Source of the DNA: Planctomycetota bacterium
Lineage (GTDB): Bacteria; Planctomycetota; UBA1135; UBA2386
Assembly: GCA_021776805.1 (NCBI GenBank)
Contig: JAJFFD010000129.1
Coordinates: forward strand, 1 to 64,000
DNA length: 64,000 nucleotides
Direction of reading: 5' to 3'
This document shows, in pieces, positions 55,868 to 63,200 of this stretch (positions are counted from its first letter, which is position 1; each line of letters opens with the position of its first letter). The notes under the pieces were generated by a model, which did not search any database, was not told the origin of the DNA, and worked only from the letters and a program-made list of their open reading frames with translations. The position numbers and the translations under genes are program-made.

Positions 55868-57622
55868 ATGACCCACCTTCTGCTGAGCATCCTGGCCCTG
55901 GCGCTGGGACCCGTATTCGTGGCCCTCGCCAAGCGGCTACGCTCTACGGCCACCGCCCTCGACGCCTTTGTGCTAGTCGCTGTCGGCGGCCTGGTCCTGC
56001 TACATATTCTCCCTGAGAGCATCCGGCAGGGTGGCTGGCCGGCCCTGGCCTGTGGCCTGGTGGGCTTCTTTGCCCCGGTCCTCACGGACAGGCTCTTCCG
56101 CCCCGGTACGAAGGGCGTCCTCGGGGTCGTCCTGATTCTTGCGCTCACCGGACTCGCGGCCCACTCGGTCCTTGACGGTATCGGTCTCACCGTTGAGGAC
56201 GCCGCCGGCCATGAGCACGAGCTCCTGGCCTGGGCGATCATCCTCCATCGCCTACCAGTGGGTATCGGGATCTGGTGGATCGTCCCGCGCACCCTCGGAC
56301 GCAGCGCGGCCATCATGGCCACCCTGGTCTGCATTCTCGGCACGATCTTCGGCTGGGCCATCGGCGAGCAAAGCCTCCCGGAAGCGCCACGCAGCTTCCT
56401 TGCCCTCTACCAAGCCTTCCTCGGCGGTTCGCTCCTGCACGTGGTGAGTCATGCGCACGTTCCGCCCCCTGAGGTAGAAAAGCGTTCCAGCTGGCAGCTC
56501 GCCTCCACCCTGGGTGCCCTCTGTGCAGCCCTGGCCCTCGCCTTCATAGTTCACGACCACGCCCCAAACCTGGCAAACTCTGGCGAGATCTTCCTCGATC
56601 TGGCCCGGGAAAGCGCCCCGGCCCTCCTCCTCGCCTATCTCCTGGTCGGCTTCAGCGACCAGCTCCTCCCCTCTTCCTGGCTCTCCCGCATCGCCAAGGG
56701 TGGACGGGTAGGACAGGCCGTGCGAGGGGTGGCCATCGGCCTCCCACTGCCGATTTGTTCCTGCGGGATCGTGCCAATCTACCGCGAGCTCATCGTGCGC
56801 GGAGCCCCGAGCGCCGCTGCCCTCGCCTTCTTGATCGCCACCCCGGAACTGGAAGTCGCCGCAATCCTGCTCACCTGGCAACTCATGGGGCCTGAGCTAG
56901 CGATCACCAGGATCGTCGCCGCCGCCCTCCTGGCTCTCTCGATTGGTCTCTTGCTCGGCAAGACCGTGGCTCAATCGACCAAGGCAGGCGAGCTCGATAC
57001 TCCGCCTTCCACCAAACAAAGCCGAAGCCCAGGTCAAGTCATCCTCGGGGCGCTGCGCTTTGGCTTCGGCTCGGCAGTGGATCACACAGCTGCGTGGATC
57101 CTGCTAGGCCTGGGCGTCTCAGCTCTGCTTCTGCCGCACATCGATCCGACCACCTGGAGCGGGACTAGCCTCGACGTGCCGATTGCAGCGGCCCTCGGCC
57201 TACCAATCTATGTCTGCGCCTCGGGCTCGACCCCTCTGGTCGCGGTGCTGATCATGAAGGGACTTTCGCCCGGTGCAGCTCTCGCCTTCCTCCTCACCGG
57301 GCCGGCTACCAACCTGACGACTTTCGGCATGCTGCGGCAGTTGCACGGCACGCGAACTGCCCTGGCCTTTGCTGTCGGAGTCATGCTCATCGCCTGTGGG
57401 CTAGGCTACGCAGCAGACCTGCTCCTGGCCTCGAGCGAGACCGCCCAGCAGACCCGCCTGACAGAATCGGATCACGGGTCGACCTTTGGGAACATCATGC
57501 TCGCCGCCCTCGCGGCCGTGTTCCTGTCGTCGCTCCTACGACAAGGCACCCGCCCATTCATCGAGCAGCTCTTCAGCAGTCCGGGACTGCGGTCGGATGA
57601 TCACAGGCACGGCTGTGGCTAG
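55868..57622 (+). CDS. ZIP-like N-terminal domain fused to SO_0444/ArsP-type metal permease
   Basis: About 584 residues, nearly all membrane. Residues ~1-200 look like a ZIP transporter: HILPES (~46), GLAAHSVLDGIGL (~96-107) and AIILHRLPVGIGIW (~122-136), the His motifs of ZIP helices 4 and 5. After a linker, ~245-584 match the DUF318/SO_0444 Cu/Zn efflux permease family with GLPLPICSCGIVPIYREL (C-x-C near 298) and a second repeat VCASGSTPLVAVLIMKGLSPGAALAFLLTGPATNL (~447-481). A short His-containing tail ends the protein (DDHRHGCG). The fusion of an uptake-type fold to an efflux-type fold is unusual. ATG 55868 starts the first membrane helix; earlier codons to 55805 are unlikely. Confidence 0.82.
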   Translation: MTHLLLSILALALGPVFVALAKRLRSTATALDAFVLVAVGGLVLLHILPESIRQGGWPALACGLVGFFAPVLTDRLFRPGTKGVLGVVLILALTGLAAHSVLDGIGLTVEDAAGHEHELLAWAIILHRLPVGIGIWWIVPRTLGRSAAIMATLVCILGTIFGWAIGEQSLPEAPRSFLALYQAFLGGSLLHVVSHAHVPPPEVEKRSSWQLASTLGALCAALALAFIVHDHAPNLANSGEIFLDLARESAPALLLAYLLVGFSDQLLPSSWLSRIAKGGRVGQAVRGVAIGLPLPICSCGIVPIYRELIVRGAPSAAALAFLIATPELEVAAILLTWQLMGPELAITRIVAAALLALSIGLLLGKTVAQSTKAGELDTPPSTKQSRSPGQVILGALRFGFGSAVDHTAAWILLGLGVSALLLPHIDPTTWSGTSLDVPIAAALGLPIYVCASGSTPLVAVLIMKGLSPGAALAFLLTGPATNLTTFGMLRQLHGTRTALAFAVGVMLIACGLGYAADLLLASSETAQQTRLTESDHGSTFGNIMLAALAAVFLSSLLRQGTRPFIEQLFSSPGLRSDDHRHGCG

Positions 57623-57636
57623 GGACTTCGTACGCA

Positions 57637-57682
57637 AAAGAATCTCCGGAAGCTGCTGGTTGAGGAGCACATCCGGAGATTC
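57637..57682 (-). terminator. Intrinsic terminator downstream of the tRNA fragment
   Basis: An 11-bp perfect inverted repeat (GAATCTCCGGA at 57641-57651 with TCCGGAGATTC at 57672-57682). On the minus strand it is followed by TTTTG, just downstream of the tRNA-like 3' end at 57688. It would have ended the original tRNA transcript. On the plus strand it lies 18 bases after the ZIP-permease stop and might also stop that message, though without a T-tract. Confidence 0.7.
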
Positions 57683-57687
57683 ATGAG

Positions 57688-57737
57688 TGGCGAGGACGAC
57701 GGGACTTGAACCCGCAACCACCGGATCGACAGTCCGC
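57688..57737 (-). tRNA. 3' fragment of a tRNA-Asp(GTC)-like gene, probable attachment site
   Basis: Read on the minus strand there is an anticodon arm (GCGGA, loop CTGTCGA with anticodon GTC, TCCGG), a TGGTT variable loop, a T-arm GCGGG-TTCAAGT-CCCGT, acceptor 3' strand CGTCCTC, discriminator G and encoded CCA (57690-57688). The 5' half is missing: no D-arm is present and the would-be 5' acceptor (GAAAACG at 57763-57757) mispairs at two positions. The first pair of the anticodon stem is also broken, as expected if a crossover fell there. Together with the integrase starting 58 bases away, this is best read as the duplicated 3' att end of a tRNA-targeted integrative element. Confidence 0.6.
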
Positions 57738-57795
57738 ATCCGGTCCCTTGATCACTCGTTTTCATGACGTCTTCTAACCGCCTAGAAAGGCCTCT

Positions 57796-59046
57796 ATGGG
57801 CCAAATTGGCGAAACCATTCCATCGGGAATTCTTGTTGATGCCACACCCAAATGCCACACTTTCGGCATGGGAACGGCAAGAAAGTCGAGATCTACGCGG
57901 CCCCGAGGACGCAAGCCCAAGGGTGCGCCCAATGTGAAAGTTGTCTGGACCACGGCCGGGTGGCGCTTCCAGGCCAACGTCCAAGTCAGGGGCGTTCGCC
58001 ACTGGGGGCAGTGCTTCGTGGAGCTCGCCGACGCCGTGGCCGAGGCCAGGGACATGAAGCACCGAGGATCCCAAGTCACGGACTCGGATTGCTGCACTCT
58101 CCGGGAAGGCATGGAAGCGGTCTTGGACGCATGCAACAACCGGAACACCCGACGCTACTACGCCGAACACTTCGAGACGATCCTGGACTACTTTGGCGAG
58201 GACGAAGGCCTGCACGAGATCGTGCCTGCGCGACTTGAAGATTTCGCGGAACAGCGTCGCCGCGAGGGGATCAGCGAAACACGGATCAACAAGAACCTGA
58301 AGGCCATCGGCAGGGTGTTCCGCCTGGCAATCAAGCGTGGCAAGTATCCGGGGGTCAACCCGATCGAACGGATCGAGTTCCGAACCGGGCAGCCCACTCT
58401 GCCTTCCTGGTATTCCGTTGATGAAGTCGCCGAACTCCTCCGGTTCTTTGCCACCAGGGAAGAACCGACCGCCGATCGAATGCGGGACTGGTGCATCATC
58501 CTTTTCTGCACGGGTCTTCGGCGGGAAGAGTTCGCGCAATTGCCTTCGGACTTGGACTCGGAATCGGGCGCGGGGGTCGACATGGACAGGGAAATCATCA
58601 TTCCCCATGGCAAGAGGGGTCAGCGCATGATCCCGATCACGGACTCCCTCAGGCCGGCTCTCATAAGCCTCAGGGGCAAGGACTACTGTGGGTTCCTCCT
58701 CCCTGCCGGCAAGGCCAAGCCGGGAAGCAAGCGAACGGATGCCGACCGTAGGGCCGCACTCCTCGCCATGAGTTTTCGACGCTGGCGTCCGCTGTTGCCC
58801 GATAAGCTCCGGTCCCGCTTCCGCGCCCACACGTTCCGGCATAGCCTCAAGACCGCGCTGGCCAACGCAAAGTGCGAGGAACACTTCCGAGATGCGTGGC
58901 TGGGGCATTCCCGTGGGGTGCGAGGACATTACGAACACGCCCCGCTTGAACCCCTGCAGGAGGAGGCCCACAAGATCATTGATCGCAAACTGGGCTGGGT
59001 CTTCGACCCCCGAAAGCGGAAGCCGGCCAAGCGTCGGCGTCGTTAG
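57796..59046 (+). CDS. int: Tyrosine recombinase/integrase
   Basis: 416 residues. N-terminal Arg/Lys-rich arm and SAM-like core-binding domain (about 95-185: LDACNNRNTRRYYAEHFETILDYFG), then the catalytic domain with Arg in FCTGLRREEF (~241), Lys in IIPHGKRGQRMIPI, HTFRH (~346-350, His and Arg), WLGH (~371) and the nucleophile Tyr in RGHYEH (~378). All five conserved residues are present, so it should be active. ATG 57796 has AAAGG 6 bases upstream; ATG 57868 is an alternative that removes 24 residues. It lies next to the tRNA fragment, as expected for integration into a tRNA gene. Confidence 0.94.
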   Translation: MGQIGETIPSGILVDATPKCHTFGMGTARKSRSTRPRGRKPKGAPNVKVVWTTAGWRFQANVQVRGVRHWGQCFVELADAVAEARDMKHRGSQVTDSDCCTLREGMEAVLDACNNRNTRRYYAEHFETILDYFGEDEGLHEIVPARLEDFAEQRRREGISETRINKNLKAIGRVFRLAIKRGKYPGVNPIERIEFRTGQPTLPSWYSVDEVAELLRFFATREEPTADRMRDWCIILFCTGLRREEFAQLPSDLDSESGAGVDMDREIIIPHGKRGQRMIPITDSLRPALISLRGKDYCGFLLPAGKAKPGSKRTDADRRAALLAMSFRRWRPLLPDKLRSRFRAHTFRHSLKTALANAKCEEHFRDAWLGHSRGVRGHYEHAPLEPLQEEAHKIIDRKLGWVFDPRKRKPAKRRRR

Positions 59047-59348
59047 CTCAGCCTGTTTTGTAGCCACTTCCGTTTCCCCCTGCCCTTTTTTTGCGGCCCC
59101 CTAACATAGCTAGCATTCATCCGGTCCTGTCGTGCCCGATCCTGCGCCTGGTCAAACCACGAGGCCATGAACCGGTCCCATTCATCGCGTGGCGTTACCC
59201 ACGACTTTGGGCCTAGTTCCAGCACCCTGAACCCAGCATCCACCATGCGGTCCCTGATCTGCCCTGGGGGCAGAGGGATGGCTTTGACCTCCGGGTCTTT
59301 CCATCTCACGAACGCGGCCGGATCAGTGATGGCCCCGATAGCGCTCAC
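59043..59348 (-). CDS. Small element-encoded protein, function unknown
   Basis: 101 residues, charged, soluble, ending in a very basic tail (RGPQKKGRGKRKW). No family recognised. The start overlaps the stop of the excisionase-like gene (ATGA), and the end overlaps the integrase 3' end by 4 bases. The basic tail suggests nucleic-acid contact and the position suggests a recombination accessory factor, but this is only inference. Confidence 0.7.
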   Translation of the reverse strand: MSAIGAITDPAAFVRWKDPEVKAIPLPPGQIRDRMVDAGFRVLELGPKSWVTPRDEWDRFMASWFDQAQDRARQDRMNASYVRGPQKKGRGKRKWLQNRLS

Positions 59349-59554
59349 CGCTTGCCCTCGGCTGTTCTGCGCGCTGCTTGTTCTTTCAAGGCCTGCGAGA
59401 CCTCGGCTAGATCAAAGCGGACTACCTTGTGGCTGATCTTGTGGCCCGGGATGAATCCCGACCGGAACCAGCGAATGATCGTTAGGGCGGAAAGGTCTAG
59501 CTCCTCGGCCACCCTCTCCGCACTTAGCAAGGTCTGCGTGGGTTGAGTCCCCAT
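59345..59554 (-). CDS. xis: Excisionase-like MerR-type helix-turn-helix protein
   Basis: 69 residues from ATG 59554, chosen because GGAGG lies 7 bases upstream. It contains a winged-helix DNA-binding motif of the excisionase/MerR type: LLSAERVAEELDLSALTIIRWFRSGFIPGHKI followed by VVRFDLAEVSQAL. Such proteins bind att arms and direct integrase towards excision. Located upstream of, and overlapping, the 101-residue gene and close to int. The tandem decamer repeat at 59631-59660 lies just upstream and could be its operator. Confidence 0.85.
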   Translation of the reverse strand: MGTQPTQTLLSAERVAEELDLSALTIIRWFRSGFIPGHKISHKVVRFDLAEVSQALKEQAARRTAEGKR

Positions 59555-59630
59555 AAGTAAGCCTCCGGTCATGGAGACCCAAGTTGCCATAGATCTGGGG
59601 CGAAGCAACCGCGCAGATCGACCTCAGCTT

Positions 59631-59660
59631 CATGTTGTTTCGTGTTGTTTCATGTTTCAA
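59631..59660. repeat. Three tandem decamers, possible operator/iterons
   Basis: Three consecutive 10-base units CATGTTGTTT, CGTGTTGTTT, CATGTTTCAA, locally AT-rich, sit about 80 bases upstream of the excisionase-like start and just after the stop of the 258-residue gene. The period of 10 bases places each unit on the same face of the helix, as for binding sites of small HTH proteins. No experimental basis. Confidence 0.55.
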
Positions 59661-59671
59661 ACACGAAGCCA

Positions 59672-60448
59672 TCACTCCTCCACGGCTCGCTTCTGCTTCC
59701 TTGCCTTCTTCGCTTCTAGCGCCTTGACGCGCTCGACGAACTTGATGCGCTCGACCCACACTAGACCGTCCTCCCGCTTCTCATTGGGCACCTTGTCATT
59801 CAATACCCACGCACGGGCGGTCTCTCGGTGCACGCCGAACTCCACACACACTTCCACCAGCGGTTCCCACACATCTTGTGGCGGTGGATCCGCAGCCTCC
59901 TCCAGCTTCCGCCCCACAATCACCACCTCGGCCTCGAGTGCGGCGCGGACCTTGGGCAGGTCGATCTCCTGGAAGTCTTCAAGCATGAATTCTTCGGCGA
60001 TCAGACCCACTGTCAGCTCGGCAATGCTGAATCGAAACATGCCCCCTAGGTAGTGGGCTAGCTCGCTACATGCAGCCAACACTGAAGCCCCGCCGAACCT
60101 TTGGCCGATCACGTAGCCCTGGGGATTCGCAATCCCCGCCACGTCGGCTTGGTATTGATCGAAGGCCGTCACGAACTGCCGCGCCTGCCTGGCCAGCTTC
60201 GCCGCTTCGTCCTTGATCCGCGCCAGGTATCGGTTGCCGTCGTCCTGCCCATCCTGAAAGCGCTCCATTGAATGCGGCAACGCTTCCCGCATGTAGTTGA
60301 TCTGATTCAACAGATCCCCGGCCAGCTTGACTGCCAACCCCAGCTTGTGGGGCGTCAGCTTTCCCTGCTCATCCATTCGATCCATTCCCGGTTGCACCCA
60401 TTCCCCGAAAGTAAGTGCCGGGGGGTGGGGCCATGGAATGGATGACAC
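59672..60448 (-). CDS. Element-encoded protein with C-terminal helix-turn-helix, unknown function
   Basis: 258 residues. Mainly helical and soluble (KLTPHKLGLAVKLAGDLLNQINYMREALPHSMERF, ARIKDEAAKLARQARQFVTAFDQYQADVAG). The C-terminal part EVCVEFGVHRETARAWVLNDKVPNEKREDGLVWVERIKFVERV reads as a DNA-binding helix-turn-helix. No replication or partition motif is recognised. The start may be GTG 60448, or ATG 60385 or 60376, which would drop a Pro-rich N-terminus. Basic Lys-rich tail (KKARKQKRAVEE). Confidence 0.7.
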   Translation of the reverse strand: MSSIPWPHPPALTFGEWVQPGMDRMDEQGKLTPHKLGLAVKLAGDLLNQINYMREALPHSMERFQDGQDDGNRYLARIKDEAAKLARQARQFVTAFDQYQADVAGIANPQGYVIGQRFGGASVLAACSELAHYLGGMFRFSIAELTVGLIAEEFMLEDFQEIDLPKVRAALEAEVVIVGRKLEEAADPPPQDVWEPLVEVCVEFGVHRETARAWVLNDKVPNEKREDGLVWVERIKFVERVKALEAKKARKQKRAVEE

Positions 60449-60506
60449 GGCCCCGCAGGGATGGAGATCAAGCCAACCCTGTTCCCGGCGGAAAACGTAT
60501 TGTCAG

Positions 60507-60614
60507 TTATCCGGCATGCCAAGCAACCCCGGAGATCCAGCCGATCAGTAGCCCGGCAACAAGCGCCGCCGCCACGAAGGGACCCATCTGCCATCGGGCT
60601 CGCCGCGCCGCCAC
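60507..60614 (-). CDS. Possible single-pass small membrane protein
   Basis: A short frame of 35 codons (GTG start) encoding basic residues (ARRARW) followed by one hydrophobic helix (PFVAAALVAGLLIGWISGVAW). There is no good ribosome-binding site. It fills the gap between two minus-strand genes. Low confidence; listed because mobile elements often carry such membrane peptides. Confidence 0.25.
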   Translation of the reverse strand: MAARRARWQMGPFVAAALVAGLLIGWISGVAWHAG

Positions 60615-60676
60615 TTCCGAATCGTCACCCCATGATGAATGGCGGTGGCGTAGGCGACTTGCTAGCAGATTCAGAG

Positions 60677-61009
60677 CTACAGAAGCGCCTCAAATACCCA
60701 GAAAGTGATGAAGGGTATGAGCCCCCCTGCCCACCACCGCCTCGCTTTCGCCGAATTGGCTATCTCCCCAAGAAAAACCGAGGACGCGAGTAGAAACCAA
60801 GTCATGACAAACAGCTCTGTGACTGGAGCCCTCAAGTCTACGACTGGAGTTTCATCGATTTGGTTCATCAGGTATGCCGCTACATAGCTGAGAAAGATGG
60901 CCAGAACGTAGACAACCACTTTCATACCCTGTGGGAACTGGCACCCGTGCAGCCATTTCGCATAGCCAGTTTCCCGCTCCCATTCCTTCGCGGTCACTTC
61001 CTCAGCCAT
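60677..61009 (-). CDS. Small three-helix membrane protein
   Basis: About 110 residues from ATG 61009 (MAEEVTAKEWERETGYAKWLHG). Three hydrophobic segments follow: VVVYVLAIFLSYVAAYLM, ELFVMTWFLLASSVFLGEI and WAGGLIPFITFWVFEALL. No known family. The frame is open to 61081, but those residues look like intergenic translation. It is part of the minus-strand cargo of the integrative element. Confidence 0.7.
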   Translation of the reverse strand: MAEEVTAKEWERETGYAKWLHGCQFPQGMKVVVYVLAIFLSYVAAYLMNQIDETPVVDLRAPVTELFVMTWFLLASSVFLGEIANSAKARRWWAGGLIPFITFWVFEALL

Positions 61010-61155
61010 CCTGGCATCATAGCAGGATGCTTGGAGCTGTGCGCGCAGCCCATCGGCAACGCACCGACGGACCACGCGCAAGCGGGAATGACTACACCGG
61101 GCCCGCCATGGAGTAGGGGAATGGGGGTGGGGATTCTGGCGGGGGAATCTGGAAG

Positions 61156-61392
61156 TTATGCGGTGATCTCCTCGCCGCCATCCTTACACCGGTCGATGTA
61201 GTCCTCGACCTCGTGCTGGGGAACGCCGGATAGGGTTTGCCAGCGGGAGGATTGCTTCTTGGAAATCTGCTCCGGTAACCCTCCGTCACCTGAGGAACAC
61301 CTGCCTCTAGGCCTCACCGTCTCAGCAAGCAACGCGCCGGCTTTGCGGATGCAGTCCAATCGCGCGGCGCTTGCTTGGTTGAGTTCCTCCAA
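61156..61392 (-). CDS. Short phage-type protein with KKQSSRWQ motif
   Basis: 78 residues. The pattern 'AGALLAETV...ISKKQSSRWQTLSGVPQHEVEDYI' is very like a segment common in phage and plasmid proteins (often written kAGelLae ... iSknQSSRWqklA.vp..eFe). In those it usually sits in the middle of a longer protein with ParB- or MT-A70-like parts. Here the protein stops soon after the motif (CKDGGEEITA). So it is either a minimal version or a truncated remnant. DNA-related function is likely but not proven. Confidence 0.7.
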   Translation of the reverse strand: MEELNQASAARLDCIRKAGALLAETVRPRGRCSSGDGGLPEQISKKQSSRWQTLSGVPQHEVEDYIDRCKDGGEEITA

Positions 61393-61396
61393 TGCC

Positions 61397-61909
61397 TCAG
61401 CTCTTCATCGGTTCCCGTAGATCGGCCGCCATTTGAGGCAAGAAACGTCTCACGAGATTGGCGATCGATGCAAGGATAGCTTGTCGACGCAACGGAAGGT
61501 TGTGCTTTCGCGTGTACCGCTGAAAGCACTCCTTGATGCCATCAGCAATGACCTCAATGCTCTTTGGACTCAAGTCCGTTGCGCCCATACTTAGTCGGTG
61601 AATCCGGCCAGTTTGGTTGCCGACGATCATGCCAACAGCGCAGTTCCCGGCCGAATCCTGCACTTCCACATTACCAGTTGCCTCATTCGTCTCGTCACCA
61701 CTTAGGTAGTCGAATCGAAGATGCACAATATTATTCCCCTCATCGTCAGTCCCGTAAACCGCATGTATGCCCGAGGGCACTTGCTCCAGGCTGGAAGCTA
61801 CCATGTGCGTAGGCTCGCCTGGAACGCTTGCTGCCTTACTCGCTGCAAAGAGCCTGTCATCAAGGCTTAGGGCTTGTCTAGATTCCGTTGGAGGTGGTGT
61901 CGGTGTCAT
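61397..61909 (-). CDS. Unknown protein in a two-gene unit with the GAF-like membrane protein
   Basis: 170 residues: Pro-rich N-terminus (TPTPPPTES), a central beta-rich part (GIHAVYGTDDEGNNIVHLRFDYLSGDE, GNVEVQDSAGNCAVGMIVGNQTGRIHRLSMGA) and a C-terminal helical part (SPKSIEVIADGIKECFQRYTRKH). No recognised family. Its ATG overlaps the upstream gene's TGA, so the two are translationally coupled. No membrane segment. Base composition is less GC-rich than the backbone by eye. Confidence 0.75.
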   Translation of the reverse strand: MTPTPPPTESRQALSLDDRLFAASKAASVPGEPTHMVASSLEQVPSGIHAVYGTDDEGNNIVHLRFDYLSGDETNEATGNVEVQDSAGNCAVGMIVGNQTGRIHRLSMGATDLSPKSIEVIADGIKECFQRYTRKHNLPLRRQAILASIANLVRRFLPQMAADLREPMKS

Positions 61910-62724
61910 GCACGCTCCCTGATTTCTGATGGGATGGCACGCAGTAGGCGCGCTACCCAGCTTACCATAATGATGGCTCGCCTCTCGGCTCTCGTTGTTG
62001 CAGCTTGTGAATCCTCATCCACGAGCCTATCAAACTTTGCGTTGTCAAAAATTAGCACTCCGATAGGAGGGCCGTCGGGCCTTTCAATGGGATGAGCCAT
62101 GTAGTATCGAGCAGGTCGTTTCAGCGTCTTGACCTTATCTGTAGTCAGGAAGCTCTCCTCAGCGTACTTGTCCAAGTCCGATTCTGAATCAACCGTTGTG
62201 GATACGTAGGTGACCGTGCTTTCGCAATAACACTTTCCCGCGGCCCCTTCAGCCTTCCCGGTGTTCCCATCGATTCTCAGAGTTGTGCTCGACCTACTTG
62301 GGAACGCGGATGGTCGAAGGAATACCTTCAGTACTTCTCCAGAGCCATCCGCTATTGGGACCATGACGCTGATCCGGGTATTCCTGTTGTTCGAGAAGAT
62401 CGTCGCGTGAAGCCAGTCCAAGAAGTCCCTGAGTTCTTGGACTTCAGATATTCCCTTCAAGAGTCTACTGTGCTTTCTTGCTCCGTAGCCAACGAGCCCA
62501 GAAAGAGCTAGCACTGTCACGAGAACGGTAGTCAGAACGACTATCCACACTTTGGGCCCTTGGAAGCTAAGAAGGACTGAAATGGCCGTGGTTGCAACAG
62601 CTGGGAACCACGCTCTTCCAGCAGGTCCGACGACAAAGTGTGAGTAGGTGCCTTCTTCCCAGTACGCGGACCACCTCAAGTGCCATGGGACACAGGTTAG
62701 GTGATCGATGCTGGATTTTGTCAC
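61906..62724 (-). CDS. Two-transmembrane protein with GAF-like C-terminal domain
   Basis: 272 residues from GTG 62724. Two adjacent membrane helices (about 40-56 and 59-82) are followed by a ~185-residue cytoplasmic domain that reads like a GAF/sensor fold: FLRPSAFPSRSSTTLRID, GAAGKCYCESTVTYVSTTV, DKYAEESFLTTDKV, RYYMAHPIERPDGPPIGVLIFDNAKFD. The 'GPPIGVLIFDN' piece is the typical last GAF strand. No output domain (no kinase, GGDEF or HTH) is visible. It overlaps the 170-residue gene. I infer a membrane sensor or effector in a small cargo module. Confidence 0.75.
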   Translation of the reverse strand: MTKSSIDHLTCVPWHLRWSAYWEEGTYSHFVVGPAGRAWFPAVATTAISVLLSFQGPKVWIVVLTTVLVTVLALSGLVGYGARKHSRLLKGISEVQELRDFLDWLHATIFSNNRNTRISVMVPIADGSGEVLKVFLRPSAFPSRSSTTLRIDGNTGKAEGAAGKCYCESTVTYVSTTVDSESDLDKYAEESFLTTDKVKTLKRPARYYMAHPIERPDGPPIGVLIFDNAKFDRLVDEDSQAATTRAERRAIIMVSWVARLLRAIPSEIRERA

Positions 62725-62829
62725 AACGGCTGCTCCCCCACACGTTTGACTAGGAGCGTACGCGCGTGCTCCGCCTTACGGAATCCATTCCTGTCAGATT
62801 TGTGGTCATCGTCAAGTTCTGATCGGATT

Positions 62830-63018
62830 TCATAGCCGCTCTTCGACCCATGTCACCAAACGCGAGTCCGCTGCTGTGATGCACCCGAGCGCTTCATGTC
62901 GAGTCTCTTGGACTTGATGAGTGCCGATTCCCGAATCCCGATGAATCGCGGCTGCTCTCTGATCTCTTGCCAGGTTTCCGTATCTCGCAGCGGCCAAACA
63001 GTGCGGCTGCCGGCACAC
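62830..63018 (-). CDS. Possible small phage-like ORF
   Basis: A 62-codon frame (GTG start) just downstream of the zinc-ribbon gene, encoding a soluble peptide with mixed charge (LARDQRAAAIHRDSGIGTHQVQETRHEALG). No family recognised and no strong ribosome site. Kept as a possibility because it fills the ~300-base gap between two minus-strand element genes in the right direction. Confidence 0.25.
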   Translation of the reverse strand: MCRQPHCLAAARYGNLARDQRAAAIHRDSGIGTHQVQETRHEALGCITAADSRLVTWVEERL

Positions 63019-63026
63019 TCAAGACT

Positions 63027-63200
63027 TCAGCGCCCGCCGTCAACGGGGTTCACCAAACCCCTCTCCACCGCCTTGAACCGCTCCCCACACGCCCTGCATC
63101 TCTGGTAGCTCACGGCCTGGCCCTTCCACTTGCCCCTGTGTTGGGTATCAGATGATCCGCAGTCAGGGCATCTGATTGGTGTCCAGGTAACCACCTTCAC
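63027..63200 (-). CDS. Small zinc-ribbon protein
   Basis: 57 residues from GTG 63200 (a GTG at 63194 is also possible). It contains two C-x-x-C knuckles, RCPDCGSSD and RCRACGERFKAVERG, separated by a basic segment (TQHRGKWKGQAVSYQ). Together these form a zinc ribbon like those at the N-terminus of NrdR and in small phage regulators. It probably binds DNA or RNA. The frame is interrupted upstream by a stop, so it is not part of a longer protein. It begins in a 4-base overlap (GTGA) with a tiny upstream frame. Confidence 0.7.
   Translation of the reverse strand: MKVVTWTPIRCPDCGSSDTQHRGKWKGQAVSYQRCRACGERFKAVERGLVNPVDGGR

Noticed and set aside
57688-57763. Complete tRNA-Asp gene
   Set aside because: The 3' half is good, but no D-arm can form and two acceptor positions mispair, so I report a fragment.
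57619-59067. Long minus-strand open frame (482 codons) through the tRNA fragment
   Set aside because: Antisense to the integrase, whose catalytic residues are all present; it also reads through the tRNA-like site.
60355-60594. Minus-strand frame of 79 codons overlapping the 258-residue gene start
   Set aside because: Cys/Arg-rich shadow translation without ribosome site; the neighbouring frame gives a more plausible small membrane helix.
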